Below, piece after piece: positions 53,395-61,847 of a stretch of 64,000 nucleotides of DNA. Numbering within the stretch: position 1 is the first letter of the stretch; each line of letters begins with the position of its first letter. The stretch is from assembly GCA_965208525.1 (NCBI GenBank), contig OZ242340.1, forward strand, positions 2,852,001-2,916,000, read 5' to 3'. This stretch comes from VXYL01 sp965208525. GTDB taxonomy: Bacteria > Pseudomonadota > Gammaproteobacteria > Pseudomonadales > Azotimanducaceae. Under the pieces are notes generated by a model that saw only the letters and a program-made list of their open reading frames with translations, was not told where the DNA came from and did not search any database. Made by a program: the position numbers and the translations under genes.

Positions 53395-56300
53395 CTACTC
53401 CCCTGCGAGCGTCATCGGATCGGCTCGGGAGCGCAGTTCGCGCAGGCGACTCCTGGCGAAGTCGACCAGCATCGTCACGGCGGGCAAGAAGAACAGCAGC
53501 CCAATGCCCGAGAACACCAGCCCGAAGGTAATGCTGACGACCAGCGGAATGAGGAACTGAATGGTCTCGCTGTCGTTGAACAGCATCGGCATGAGACCGA
53601 GCGCCGTCGTTGCGCTCGTCAGCAGCACCGCACGGGCGCGTTGACGCGTTGCCGCGGCGATGCCGGCGACCGCCGGCATGTCCGGGTCCTGCATGACCCG
53701 GTTGAACCGGTGCAGCAGAAGTATCGTGTCGCTCGCGACGATGCCCGAGACGGCGATCAGGCCGAGGATCGACGTGAAGCTGAACACATAGCCAAGCGCC
53801 CAGTGACCGACGACCGCACCGACAAATGCCATGGGAATGCCCGCCATGGCCAGTAGCGGCTGCACGAAGCTGCGCAGGAAAGACGCCAGGACGACGTAGA
53901 TGACCAGCAGGCCGATGGGGATCGAAATCCGCAGGATGTCGAGGGCCCTTGCCGCCTCCTTGGACTGGTCGTGCGGCTGGACGTGCAGCCCCGGATAGTC
54001 GCGCAGCAACCTCGGTAGCAGCCTGGACGCCACCTCTTCCCCGGGATCCGCTCCGACCGCCGTGGCTCGGTCGATGTCTGCCGAAACCACCGCGGCGCTG
54101 CGGCCATCGATGCGCAGGCGTTCGGCGAGGGTGTCGGACTCGACGAAGTCCGCTATCGCGTACAGGGGAACCTGCTCGCTGCCGCCGGGGAGATAGATCA
54201 GCTCGTTGCGAAGGTCTCGGTAGCTGGTGCGCCGGTCCTCAGGGTAGCGAACCATGACCAGGAGCTCATCCCGTCCTCGCTGTACTCGCTGTGCTTCAGC
54301 GCCGTAGAAGGCGTGCCGCAGCTGCAGTGCCACCGACGCCGAGGTCAGCCCACTGGCGTGGCCGGCCTCGTTGAGCCGAACTTCGAAGCGCCGCTTGCCC
54401 ATCGACAGGGAGTCGTTGACATTCGTGACACCTTCGAGCCGCGACAGTGCCTTGCCGAATTCCCGAGCGGCCGCCTGAACGACGTCCGCGTCGGTGTGTG
54501 TCAACGCGTAGGAAATGCCGCCGAGCCCCCGATTCCGATCCGGGAACACAACCTTCTCGACACCCGGGATGTCGGCCACCGCCTGCCGCCAGCGATGCTT
54601 GAACTCCTGAACCGGCATGCTGCGGACGGTCGGCGGATTGAGGCGGACCTGAACGGAGGCGACGTTGCCCTCGGGCGGGTAGGGGTCCGTGCCCCCGACA
54701 TACTCCCTCGGAAGGTGAAACCCGACCGCCGCGGCGCCCGCATTGATCGCCGAGCCATCGAAGGCCGTGTCCACCTGCTCGGCCGATCGCCTGGCCGAGG
54801 CCACCGCGGACTCGACGTCCTCGATGCGGGCGCTGGCCGGCAGGACGAGGTCGACCTGCACATCCTCGTCGTCGATGAGGCTGAAGTCCGGGTCGTACTG
54901 GACGAGCCCGAAGGCCAGCAGGCCCGTGGCGAAGAGGACGCTGACCGCGACCACTGCCGGCGGCAGGAACGGGTTGCGGACCGACCAGGAAATCAGCGGC
55001 ACGACCCTCGTCTGCATCACGCGGCTCACCGTGCCCTGCACGGCACGCTGGGCCGCGGACAGGGGCCAAGGGTCGTTGCCTGCCCCCCTTGCCAGGTGGC
55101 CGGGCAGTACCAAGGCGACCTCGGCCAGCGACAGCAGCAAGACAACGATCGCGACCATCGGGATCGCCCGGAGGAGCTGACCGATCAGGCCGTCGAGGGG
55201 GAACAGCACGGCAAAGGCGGCGACGATCGTCAGCGCGCCAACGGTCACAGGTGCGATGACGTCCCGGGTACCGGCGATTGCGGCGGAGGGACCGTCGTGG
55301 CCCGCCTCGCGAAAGCTCGCCACGCTCTCGCCGACAATGATCGAGTCGTCCACCACGATGCCGATCAGTACGAAGAAGGCGAACAGGGCGATGACGTTGA
55401 TGGTGAGATCGACTGCGGGGAACAGGATCAGGGAACCGACGAAGATGACCGGGACACCGATCGCCACCCACGCCGCAGTACGCAGGTTGAACACGAGGAG
55501 CAGCACCAGGAACACCAGGGCGAGTCCGATGACGCCGTTCCGGAGGACGAGATACAGGCGATCTTCAACCGCCCATGTTTCGTTGTCCCAAACGCCCAGC
55601 CGAACGGCTTGCGGGTGTTCGTACCCAGCGAGGTAATCCCGCACCTGGGAGCTCGCCTCCTGCGGAGACGTGTCCGGCGATGCCCGAACCTGCAGGAACA
55701 CGGTCGGCACGCCGTCAACGGTGGCGTAGCTTTGGTCCGCCAGAAGGCTGTCGCGGACAGTCGCGATGTCGCCGAGCCGAACCAGCGAACCGTCCTGCCG
55801 CGAAATGACCACGATCCGCGCAAAGTCCTCGGCGAAGTCCCCCTTGGCGAGCGTGCTCATCACGATGTCGCCGGACTGGGTGCGCAGTTCTCCGCCGGTG
55901 ACGTTGACCGAGGTCTTGCGGATGACTTCGACGAGATCGCGGAGCTCCAGGCGATACCGGGTCAGCGTCTCCTCATCGACCTCTACGCGTATTTCCCGGT
56001 CCCGCGTCCCGATGAGTTCGACGATTGCGACGCCGGGCATCAGCAGTAGGCCGTTGCGAAGCAACTCGGCGGAGCGACGCAACTGGTACGGCTCCAGCGT
56101 GTCGGAACTCACGGAAATCGTCAGCACGCTGCGATTCACTTCGACCTGGGTGACTTCCGGCTGCTCGGCATTCCTCGGCGGAAAGTCCTCGATGCGCTCG
56201 ACGGCCGTACGGACGAGGTTGAGCGTGTCGATGTCGTTCGCGAAGGGCTCGAGCTCGGCCTCGACGACCGCACGGCCCGGGCGCGATACCGATACCGTGC

Positions 56301-56577
56301 GCGACACCCCGACCGTGCCGACCAGGCTCTCCTCGACCCGCTTGACGACGTCCTCTTCGACCTCGGTCGGGTTCGCGCCCGGATAGGGCACCTCGACCCG
56401 CACGACGCGTGGGTCAAACTCCGGGAAGGTCTCGAGCGTCGTCACGTTGAGCGCCACGACGCCGCCAATGAACACGAGCGCCAGCAGCACGCTCGGCGCC
56501 ACCGGATTGCGGCAGAAGTACGATATCAACTTGCCCCCGGGGCGGTCGTTGGACGTGGGCGCAGCCTCGTCGGACAT
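53395..56577 (-). CDS. RND efflux transporter permease (first of two)
   Basis: A 1060-residue RND permease. It opens MSDEAAPTSNDRPGG with TM1 near residue 25 (VAPSVLLALVFIGGVVALNV), the proton-relay pair in VDDSIIVGESVASFREAGHD near 410, and the TM10 region LIAVSGIVASDTILLLHRFN, without the AcrB Lys. Loop phrases such as TEVEEDVVKRVEESLVGTVG and FPPRNAEQPEVTQVEVNRS are family-typical. The ATG at 56575-56577 follows AGGGAG; a longer frame to 56778 runs over the adaptor gene and is rejected. It is the middle gene between adaptor and second permease. Confidence 0.92.
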   Translation of the reverse strand: MSDEAAPTSNDRPGGKLISYFCRNPVAPSVLLALVFIGGVVALNVTTLETFPEFDPRVVRVEVPYPGANPTEVEEDVVKRVEESLVGTVGVSRTVSVSRPGRAVVEAELEPFANDIDTLNLVRTAVERIEDFPPRNAEQPEVTQVEVNRSVLTISVSSDTLEPYQLRRSAELLRNGLLLMPGVAIVELIGTRDREIRVEVDEETLTRYRLELRDLVEVIRKTSVNVTGGELRTQSGDIVMSTLAKGDFAEDFARIVVISRQDGSLVRLGDIATVRDSLLADQSYATVDGVPTVFLQVRASPDTSPQEASSQVRDYLAGYEHPQAVRLGVWDNETWAVEDRLYLVLRNGVIGLALVFLVLLLVFNLRTAAWVAIGVPVIFVGSLILFPAVDLTINVIALFAFFVLIGIVVDDSIIVGESVASFREAGHDGPSAAIAGTRDVIAPVTVGALTIVAAFAVLFPLDGLIGQLLRAIPMVAIVVLLLSLAEVALVLPGHLARGAGNDPWPLSAAQRAVQGTVSRVMQTRVVPLISWSVRNPFLPPAVVAVSVLFATGLLAFGLVQYDPDFSLIDDEDVQVDLVLPASARIEDVESAVASARRSAEQVDTAFDGSAINAGAAAVGFHLPREYVGGTDPYPPEGNVASVQVRLNPPTVRSMPVQEFKHRWRQAVADIPGVEKVVFPDRNRGLGGISYALTHTDADVVQAAAREFGKALSRLEGVTNVNDSLSMGKRRFEVRLNEAGHASGLTSASVALQLRHAFYGAEAQRVQRGRDELLVMVRYPEDRRTSYRDLRNELIYLPGGSEQVPLYAIADFVESDTLAERLRIDGRSAAVVSADIDRATAVGADPGEEVASRLLPRLLRDYPGLHVQPHDQSKEAARALDILRISIPIGLLVIYVVLASFLRSFVQPLLAMAGIPMAFVGAVVGHWALGYVFSFTSILGLIAVSGIVASDTILLLHRFNRVMQDPDMPAVAGIAAATRQRARAVLLTSATTALGLMPMLFNDSETIQFLIPLVVSITFGLVFSGIGLLFFLPAVTMLVDFARSRLRELRSRADPMTLAGE

Positions 56578-56606
56578 CTCAAGCTCCCTCCGGGATGACT
56601 GCCCGC

Positions 56607-57755
56607 TCAGGGCGACTCGTGCGCAACCGCCCTGACCGCGAGCCCCTCGCGGACGCCCGGGATACGACCCACAACGACGCCCTCCCTTGCATCGAAGGCG
56701 CGCACCAGCCAGCCGTCCTGCGCGTAACCGAGCGAGTCCGGCGTGTACGACGCGACCGTTCCGTCGTCGACCAGCCACACGCTGCCGTTTATCTGCATCG
56801 CCGCTTCGGGCAGCACAAAGACATTGGCGTAGGTCGGTCCGCCGAGGGACACGTTGGCGAAGGTCCCGGGCCGGGGCAAGACATTGCGTTCTTTCTGGTC
56901 TGCGATCTCGAGGTAGAGATTGGCGAGACGCGTATTCACGTCGACGACGCGCGCTACGCGCTCCACTTCGGCGGCATAGGTACGGCCGTTGGCGGTAACC
57001 GTCGCCTTGCGGCCAATGGCGGGCTCAAGGGCGTCCAGGTCGAAGTTGGATATCTTCGCCCGCACGCGCAGGCTGTGCTTCGCAAAGACGTCGCCCAGGT
57101 GCGACTCCAGTCCCTGTACGACTTGGCCTGCGGAAACCCTGGTGCTCGTCACGAAGCCGTCGAACGGCATCCAGATGCGCGTCTTGTCCAACGCCCTCTC
57201 GGCGACCCCTATGCGGACTTCCGCGCTGTCGACCTGGGCTTGCGCCTGCTGGATTTCGCCGTCCCTGGCGAGCCACGGGTGGAGGTCTTGACCGGGGCGG
57301 CGTTCCTTTAGGTCCGCCGCCCTGGCTTCTCCGTCCTGCTTCTCGCGCAGCTTGCCCAAGGCGAACTCAAGCCCGAATCGTGCGCGCGCAAGAGATAGCT
57401 CGAAGTCCTCCCGCTCGATCTGAACCAGCGTCTCGCCGGCGGAGAACTCGCCGCCGCTTCGGAAGTTGTCGGACACCATGACGATCCGCCCGGAAACCTC
57501 CGGGCGCACGTCTACGGTACCGAGCGTCGTCACCATGCCCGTCAGCCGCAGGTTTCGAGACGCTTCGGTGGGGACAGGGCGAATCACCGCCGCGGTCGGT
57601 TCGATGCGGCGTTCCGCCTCGTCCGGGTCGAGCTCGAGGTAGTCCCGACTTGGCGCCCGCGCGAAAAAGATGGCGGCGGCGACGACTCCTACGATGAGAA
57701 CAAGCTGCAGCGCTCCGCGCCAGTTCGGGCCTTCATCACCCGCAGACTCAGCCAT
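56607..57755 (-). CDS. RND efflux periplasmic adaptor (membrane-fusion protein)
   Basis: A 382-residue adaptor linking the permeases to an outer-membrane channel. It has an N-terminal TM anchor (residues 13-32, LQLVLIVGVVAAAIFFA), the lipoyl/barrel-sandwich part VDVRPEVSGRIVMVSDNFRS, a coiled-coil hairpin (RARFGLEFALGKLREKQDG then EIQQAQAQVDSAEVRIGVAE), and a beta-barrel region with KTRIWMPFDGFVTSTRVSAG. It starts the reverse-strand RND operon. No TolC-type channel is in the window, so an outside channel must serve. Confidence 0.9.
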   Translation of the reverse strand: MAESAGDEGPNWRGALQLVLIVGVVAAAIFFARAPSRDYLELDPDEAERRIEPTAAVIRPVPTEASRNLRLTGMVTTLGTVDVRPEVSGRIVMVSDNFRSGGEFSAGETLVQIEREDFELSLARARFGLEFALGKLREKQDGEARAADLKERRPGQDLHPWLARDGEIQQAQAQVDSAEVRIGVAERALDKTRIWMPFDGFVTSTRVSAGQVVQGLESHLGDVFAKHSLRVRAKISNFDLDALEPAIGRKATVTANGRTYAAEVERVARVVDVNTRLANLYLEIADQKERNVLPRPGTFANVSLGGPTYANVFVLPEAAMQINGSVWLVDDGTVASYTPDSLGYAQDGWLVRAFDAREGVVVGRIPGVREGLAVRAVAHESP

Positions 57756-57839
57756 CGTTTTCTCCTTCTTGAAGCGCCAACAGTAGTCACCTGCCTATAC
57801 GCCACAGTTCGTGGGTGAGCACCCTGTTCTCGGCGAACG

Positions 57840-57985
57840 AAAGGCCGTTCGCCGCCGTACTCCAAGGGCCACATGGGCGCCGGCCAGCCCTTCTCGATCA
57901 TGGGTGCCCACCCGACACCATCGAAGGACGGCCCGCGTGGGCGAGCCCAGCGGGCAGTTCTCGGCCAGCCGCGCCGGCGTCTCGT
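57840..57985 (-). pseudogene. Acyl-CoA dehydrogenase N-terminal remnant
   Basis: On the minus strand one frame gives LAENCPLGSPTRA and, in another frame, IEKGWPAPMWPLEYGGER. Both are characteristic of the acyl-CoA dehydrogenase N-terminus; compare WLEENCP and EKGWTAPMWPSEYGGGG in the intact gene at 34.0 kb. A frameshift separates the pieces and no further domain follows. It lies in the 443-base non-coding stretch between the RND adaptor and the next frame, where nothing else is recognised apart from one inverted repeat. Confidence 0.65.
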
Positions 57986-58144
57986 CATAAGGGTCGTCGA
58001 TCGCTGTTCATTGCGCCTCCAAAGGTCGTGAGACCCGTCACCATAGAGATGACTAGCCCAGTACGCGCCCCCAACTTTGGGGATTTCCCAAGCATCCGGC
58101 GGAGCATCGCCATGAATCCGAACCCGCGTACCTATTCCCAATCG

Positions 58145-58164
58145 ATGTATATAAAGGTGTACAT
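58145..58164. promoter_or_regulatory. AT-rich inverted repeat, possible operator
   Basis: ATGTA and TACAT flank a 10-base spacer (TATAAAGGTG) in a locally AT-rich patch that contrasts with the GC-rich genome. The form is compatible with a dimeric regulator site. It is about 390 bases upstream of the RND adaptor start, so its target is uncertain; no regulator gene is adjacent. Confidence 0.25.
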
Positions 58165-58198
58165 TTTTGAGAGGCGAAGGGGGTTCTTGAACTAGACA

Positions 58199-58408
58199 TT
58201 GACCGGCCGACAAGAGGTCGCCGATCACGCGGCTTGTCAGACGCCTGATGGTGACGTGATGGATTGGAGCCGGCGTACCTACGGAATGACGGTCACCCGT
58301 CAGCACATTGAGATAGCCGAAGCTCGGGCACAACACGGTGACTTGCTGGCCGAGTGCGAGTACTTCGACAACCTCGAGCGGAGGAAGCTGCTGCGCGACA
58401 AGGCGTGA
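58199..58408 (+). CDS. Possible small hypothetical protein (69 aa)
   Basis: A short frame whose C-terminal part is helical and charged (HIEIAEARAQHGDLLAECEY, then NLERRKLLRDKA). The upstream start and Shine-Dalgarno are poor and no family is recognised. It could be a degraded end of a larger gene or a chance frame. It lies on the plus strand between the acyl-CoA dehydrogenase relic and the next reverse-strand gene. Confidence 0.25.
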   Translation: MTGRQEVADHAACQTPDGDVMDWSRRTYGMTVTRQHIEIAEARAQHGDLLAECEYFDNLERRKLLRDKA

Positions 58409-58502
58409 GGCGGTTCCTTGTCCGGTGTTGGGTTAGTGCCGGCTGGACGACCTCCGTCATGGCGGCCGCATCGAGCCAGCGCCGTTTCTGCGGCGCAGGC
58501 TC

Positions 58503-58742
58503 CTAACCTACGCTCAGCGCGGTCTTGAGGGCGGCGATTTCCGCGTTGATGCTGTCTTGGCTCGGCAGTTCTCGGCCGGCGCGGCCGTACCAGTAGCCGG
58601 CGTTGCGGCGGTCGCCTTCGAGCATGTGGACGATGCCGTGGGCCCAGGCGCCGAGTTCGGTATCGTCCGCTTGGGCGATGCCGTGGGCGGCTTCCCAGTT
58701 GCCTTCTTCGAGAAGTGCGACTGCGTCGGTTAAGGTTTTCAT
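58503..58742 (-). CDS. Small conserved hypothetical protein (79 aa)
   Basis: A 79-residue soluble helical protein: MKTLTDAVALLEEGNWEAAH, GIAQADDTELGAWAHGIVHM, EGDRRNAGYWYGRAGRELP. The repeated small and Ala/Gly residues and the His-Ala-His-Ala pattern (EAAHGIAQ, GAWAHGIVH) recall single-TPR-like two-helix proteins found in gammaproteobacteria, but no function is known. I use the ATG at 58740-58742. It lies 64 bases after the acyl-CoA dehydrogenase stop on the same strand. Confidence 0.65.
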   Translation of the reverse strand: MKTLTDAVALLEEGNWEAAHGIAQADDTELGAWAHGIVHMLEGDRRNAGYWYGRAGRELPSQDSINAEIAALKTALSVG

Positions 58743-58806
58743 CGGCAAATGCTCCTTTGCGGCTCCTCTAGCGAGGGAGGCCCGTCGCCTCTCCTGCGCT
58801 GGGGGC

Positions 58807-60000
58807 TCAGTCCGGCAGGCCAAGCACGCGCTTGGCGATGATGTTGAGTTGCACCTCCAACGTGCCGCCGGCGATGGTCAAGGCCTTTTGGCGGAGCCAG
58901 TCGCGGGTGGCTTCGAGATCGTCTTCGGCGAACCCCTCGCCGCTCCAGCCGATGCCGTTCAGGCCCATGGCGTCCAGGAGCAGCTCTTGCGACACCTGGG
59001 TGTTGACGGCACCGGTGAGCTTGACGGCCGAGGAGGCGAAGCCCGGCGCCCGCGCCGAAGTCTCCTCGATCACCCGCTGGCGGGTTAGGCGCTGGGCGTG
59101 GTCGTTCACCCGGCATTCGATGAGTCGGCGGCGAAGTCCCGCATGGGCCATGCGACCGTCCTTGAGCCCCACCTGGGCGATCATGCGCTCGGCGAGGCGG
59201 CTGTCGTCGTTGCGTCCGCCCTGGGAGCCGGAGGTGTTGATGCCGGCATGGGTGGAGCGCTCGAATTGCAGCAGGCGCTTGCCAACTGTCCAGCCGTTGT
59301 CGACGCCGCCGACGATGTCGTCCGCGTTGGCGTCGGCGTCTTCGAACAGGGTCTCGTTGAAGGGTGAGGCGCCGGAGATGAGACGGATGGGGCGCACCAC
59401 CACACCCGGCTGGTGCATGTCCACCAGCACGAGGCTGATGCCAAGGTGCTTGGGTTTGTCAGGGGAGGTGCGGACCAGCACGAAGATGTAGTCGGCCTCC
59501 ATCGCGTCCGAGGTCCAGACCTTGCGGCCGTTCAGCACGAGGCGGTCGCCGTCGCGCACGGCACGAGTGGAAAGACTGGCGAGGTCGGAGCCGGCGCCGG
59601 GCTCGGAATAGCCCATGGCCCAGCCCCCTTCGCCGCGGGCGATGCCGGGCAGCCAACGCTCTTTCTGCGCGTCGGTGCCGTATTCGAGCAAGGTGGGGCC
59701 GATGTAGTTGACGCCGCGGCCGGTGAGGGGAGGGCGGGCGCCGATGCGCCCGAGTTCCTCGATGAGGATGCGGTATTGCTCCTTGGTCAGCTCGTCGCCG
59801 CCGTAGCGTTTGGGCCATGAGGGCACGGTCCAGCCGCGTTCCGCCATGCGTTCAAGCCAGAGCTGGGCATCTTGATCCAGGGCTTGCCTGCGGCTGCCCC
59901 ACGGAATCGGGCCTGGGCCGCGCACGCCGTCTGGGCAGTTTTCCGCCAGCCAAGCGCGGGTGTCGCTGCGGAACTCGGCCAGTTCGCTTGCCAGGGTCAT
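58807..60000 (-). CDS. Acyl-CoA dehydrogenase family protein
   Basis: A 397-residue FAD-dependent acyl-CoA dehydrogenase. It has TRAWLAENCPDGVRGPGPIP near the N-terminus, ERGWTVPSWPKRYGGDELTK near 60, YSEPGAGSDLASLSTRAVRD near 135, VWTSDAMEADYIFVLVRTSP, and ends GGTLEVQLNIIAKRVLGLPD. Residue count is normal. The ATG at 59998-60000 overlaps the TauD stop as TGATG, so both genes are translated together. It is a paralogue of the gene at 34.0 kb. Confidence 0.9.
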   Translation of the reverse strand: MTLASELAEFRSDTRAWLAENCPDGVRGPGPIPWGSRRQALDQDAQLWLERMAERGWTVPSWPKRYGGDELTKEQYRILIEELGRIGARPPLTGRGVNYIGPTLLEYGTDAQKERWLPGIARGEGGWAMGYSEPGAGSDLASLSTRAVRDGDRLVLNGRKVWTSDAMEADYIFVLVRTSPDKPKHLGISLVLVDMHQPGVVVRPIRLISGASPFNETLFEDADANADDIVGGVDNGWTVGKRLLQFERSTHAGINTSGSQGGRNDDSRLAERMIAQVGLKDGRMAHAGLRRRLIECRVNDHAQRLTRQRVIEETSARAPGFASSAVKLTGAVNTQVSQELLLDAMGLNGIGWSGEGFAEDDLEATRDWLRQKALTIAGGTLEVQLNIIAKRVLGLPD

Positions 60001-60866
60001 CAGTCCGCCATTGCCCACTCGTTGTCGGCATCCTCGCCGGCGACGGTGGAGCGTGCCATCACGCGGGCCTGATCAGCTGGCCAGGGATGGCCGCGATGGA
60101 GTACGCAGCGGTTGTCCCAGATGACGATGTCGCCGGGCTGCCAGCGGTGCTTCCAGGTCCTCGGCGGCTGGCCGGCTTCGGTGGTCAGCCTTCGGAGCAG
60201 GCGTCGGGATTCCTCCCGGTCCTCGCCGACGATGTGGCTGGCGTGGCGTCCCACGAAGAGGTTGGGGCGCCCGGTGGCCGGGTGGATGCGCATGAGTGGA
60301 TGCACCACGGGCGGCAGATGGTCGAGTTCGGCCTCGCTCAAGAGTTCAAGGCCGCCGTGCCAGGCATGGCTGAAGCGATAGCTGTGCACCGCCTGCTTGT
60401 CCTTGAGCCACTCCTGCATCGTGCCGTCCAAGGCATCCCAGGCGGCGCGCAGGTCTGCCCACTCGGTCTCGCCGCCGCTTTCTGGCACCACGTGGGCGGC
60501 GAGGATCGATGCCTTGGCGCCGACGCGCTTGTAGGAACTGTCCGAATGCCACTGCTGGTTGCCGCGTTGGAAGCGCGCCTGCAGGGCATTGGCGTCCACC
60601 ACCCTGCCGTCCTTGTCGACGTTGGACATGCGGCCGAGTTTGGTGACCCTCACCATGGCGGTGCGCTTGAGGCCCATCTCGAGCCGCCCGAAACGTCGGG
60701 TGAACGCGATATGATCAGAGTCGCTAAGGTGCTGACTCGGAAACAGCAACACCGCATGTTCGTGCCAGGCAGCTTCGATGCGATGGAACGCCTCGTCGTC
60801 GATCGTGGCGAGATCGACATCGCGCACCACTGCGCCAAGGGTCGAGTCGAGCGGTTCGATTCGCAT
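60000..60866 (-). CDS. TauD/TfdA family 2-oxoglutarate dioxygenase
   Basis: A 288-residue Fe(II)/2-oxoglutarate dioxygenase. The N-terminus MRIEPLDSTLGAVVRDVDLA is classic for the family. The facial triad begins NQQWHSDSSYKRVGAKAS near residue 105 (HxD), and the distal His and Arg are in VIWDNRCVLHRGHPWPADQA near 250 and RVMARSTVAG. The natural substrate is not evident; taurine, alkylsulfonate and aryloxyacid users all look like this. The ATG at 60864-60866 lies antisense to the beginning of the MORN gene frame. Its stop overlaps the acyl-CoA dehydrogenase start, so the pair is one unit. Confidence 0.9.
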   Translation of the reverse strand: MRIEPLDSTLGAVVRDVDLATIDDEAFHRIEAAWHEHAVLLFPSQHLSDSDHIAFTRRFGRLEMGLKRTAMVRVTKLGRMSNVDKDGRVVDANALQARFQRGNQQWHSDSSYKRVGAKASILAAHVVPESGGETEWADLRAAWDALDGTMQEWLKDKQAVHSYRFSHAWHGGLELLSEAELDHLPPVVHPLMRIHPATGRPNLFVGRHASHIVGEDREESRRLLRRLTTEAGQPPRTWKHRWQPGDIVIWDNRCVLHRGHPWPADQARVMARSTVAGEDADNEWAMAD

Positions 60867-61847
60867 GGCATCCTGCCCGGCAAGCGGAGAATCCGCCACT
60901 GTATCACTGCTCTCGTCTGCCTTGCCGTGCTTGCGCCGGCGCTCGCGGCGACGGTGCGACAAACCCTCTCGAACGGCGACACCTATGTTGGCGAGATCGT
61001 CGATGGCGTGAAGTCGGGCCAGGGCGAGTACGTCTGGGCGGATGGCCATCGCTACGTCGGTGGCTACCGTGCGGACCGCATGCATGGCGTCGGCACCTTC
61101 ACTTGGGCCGACGGTCGCGAATACGAAGGCGAGTTCGTCGACGGGCGCCGCCACGGGCAGGGCGTGTTCAAGCTCGCGAACGGGGATGTTTACGACGGCG
61201 CTTTCGTCGCCAATGCCATGACCGGCAAGGGCACCTACACCTTCGCCAACGGCGATGTGTATGAAGGCGACTTCGTGGCTGGCGAACGCACCGGCCAAGG
61301 GGTCCATGAATGGAGCAACGGCAGCCGCTACGAAGGCGGTGTGCGCGAGGGATTGCCGCACGGCGTTGGTGAGTACACCCGCCCGGATGGCTGGACGTAC
61401 CGCGGCGAGTACGCCGCCGGCGCCCGCCACGGCCACGGCGATCTCACCTGGCCCAACGGCAATCGTTATGTCGGCGCCTTCGCCAGCGATCAGCGCAACG
61501 GTTTCGGCTATCTGCATTGGCGTGACGGCACGCTCTATCGGGGACATTTTGCCGCCGGCAGCCCGCACGGGGCTGGCGTCAAGGAGACGCCCGAGGGGGA
61601 GCGCTTTTTCGAGTACTGGGTGCAGAACAGCCTGGTCGCATCCCAGCGCATCGAGGTCCGTCCCGCCTGTCGCCTCACCCATGCCGGTGCCGAGTGGATG
61701 TTCGACGGCGACGCCTGCGTGAACGGGCTCGCGCATGGCGTTGGCGACGTGGTGCGCATCGACGGCGGCGCGTGGGCGGCCGACGCCAAGGTCGTCCTCG
61801 GCAAGCTGGTGGAGGGCGAGGTGGTGTCGCTGACGCTGCCGCCTTGA
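60783..61847 (+). CDS. Secreted MORN-repeat protein (nine repeats)
   Basis: The mature protein has nine MORN repeats with a 23-residue period, each beginning G-x-x-Y-x-G and ending in a hydrophobic-Asp/Asn pair: for example GDTYVGEIVDGVKSGQGEYV, GREYEGEFVDGRRHGQGVFK and GDVYEGDFVAGERTGQGVHE. A hydrophobic signal (CITALVCLAVLAPALAATV) precedes them. Behind the repeats is a short Cys-containing domain (RPACRLTHAGAEWMFDGDAC). The start is unclear: the only clear ATG in frame (60783) overlaps the divergent TauD gene by 84 bases; the signal peptide itself lies well inside, so a rare start near 60867 is possible. The stop overlaps the kinase TTG (TTGA). Confidence 0.8.
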   Translation: MERLVVDRGEIDIAHHCAKGRVERFDSHGILPGKRRIRHCITALVCLAVLAPALAATVRQTLSNGDTYVGEIVDGVKSGQGEYVWADGHRYVGGYRADRMHGVGTFTWADGREYEGEFVDGRRHGQGVFKLANGDVYDGAFVANAMTGKGTYTFANGDVYEGDFVAGERTGQGVHEWSNGSRYEGGVREGLPHGVGEYTRPDGWTYRGEYAAGARHGHGDLTWPNGNRYVGAFASDQRNGFGYLHWRDGTLYRGHFAAGSPHGAGVKETPEGERFFEYWVQNSLVASQRIEVRPACRLTHAGAEWMFDGDACVNGLAHGVGDVVRIDGGAWAADAKVVLGKLVEGEVVSLTLPP

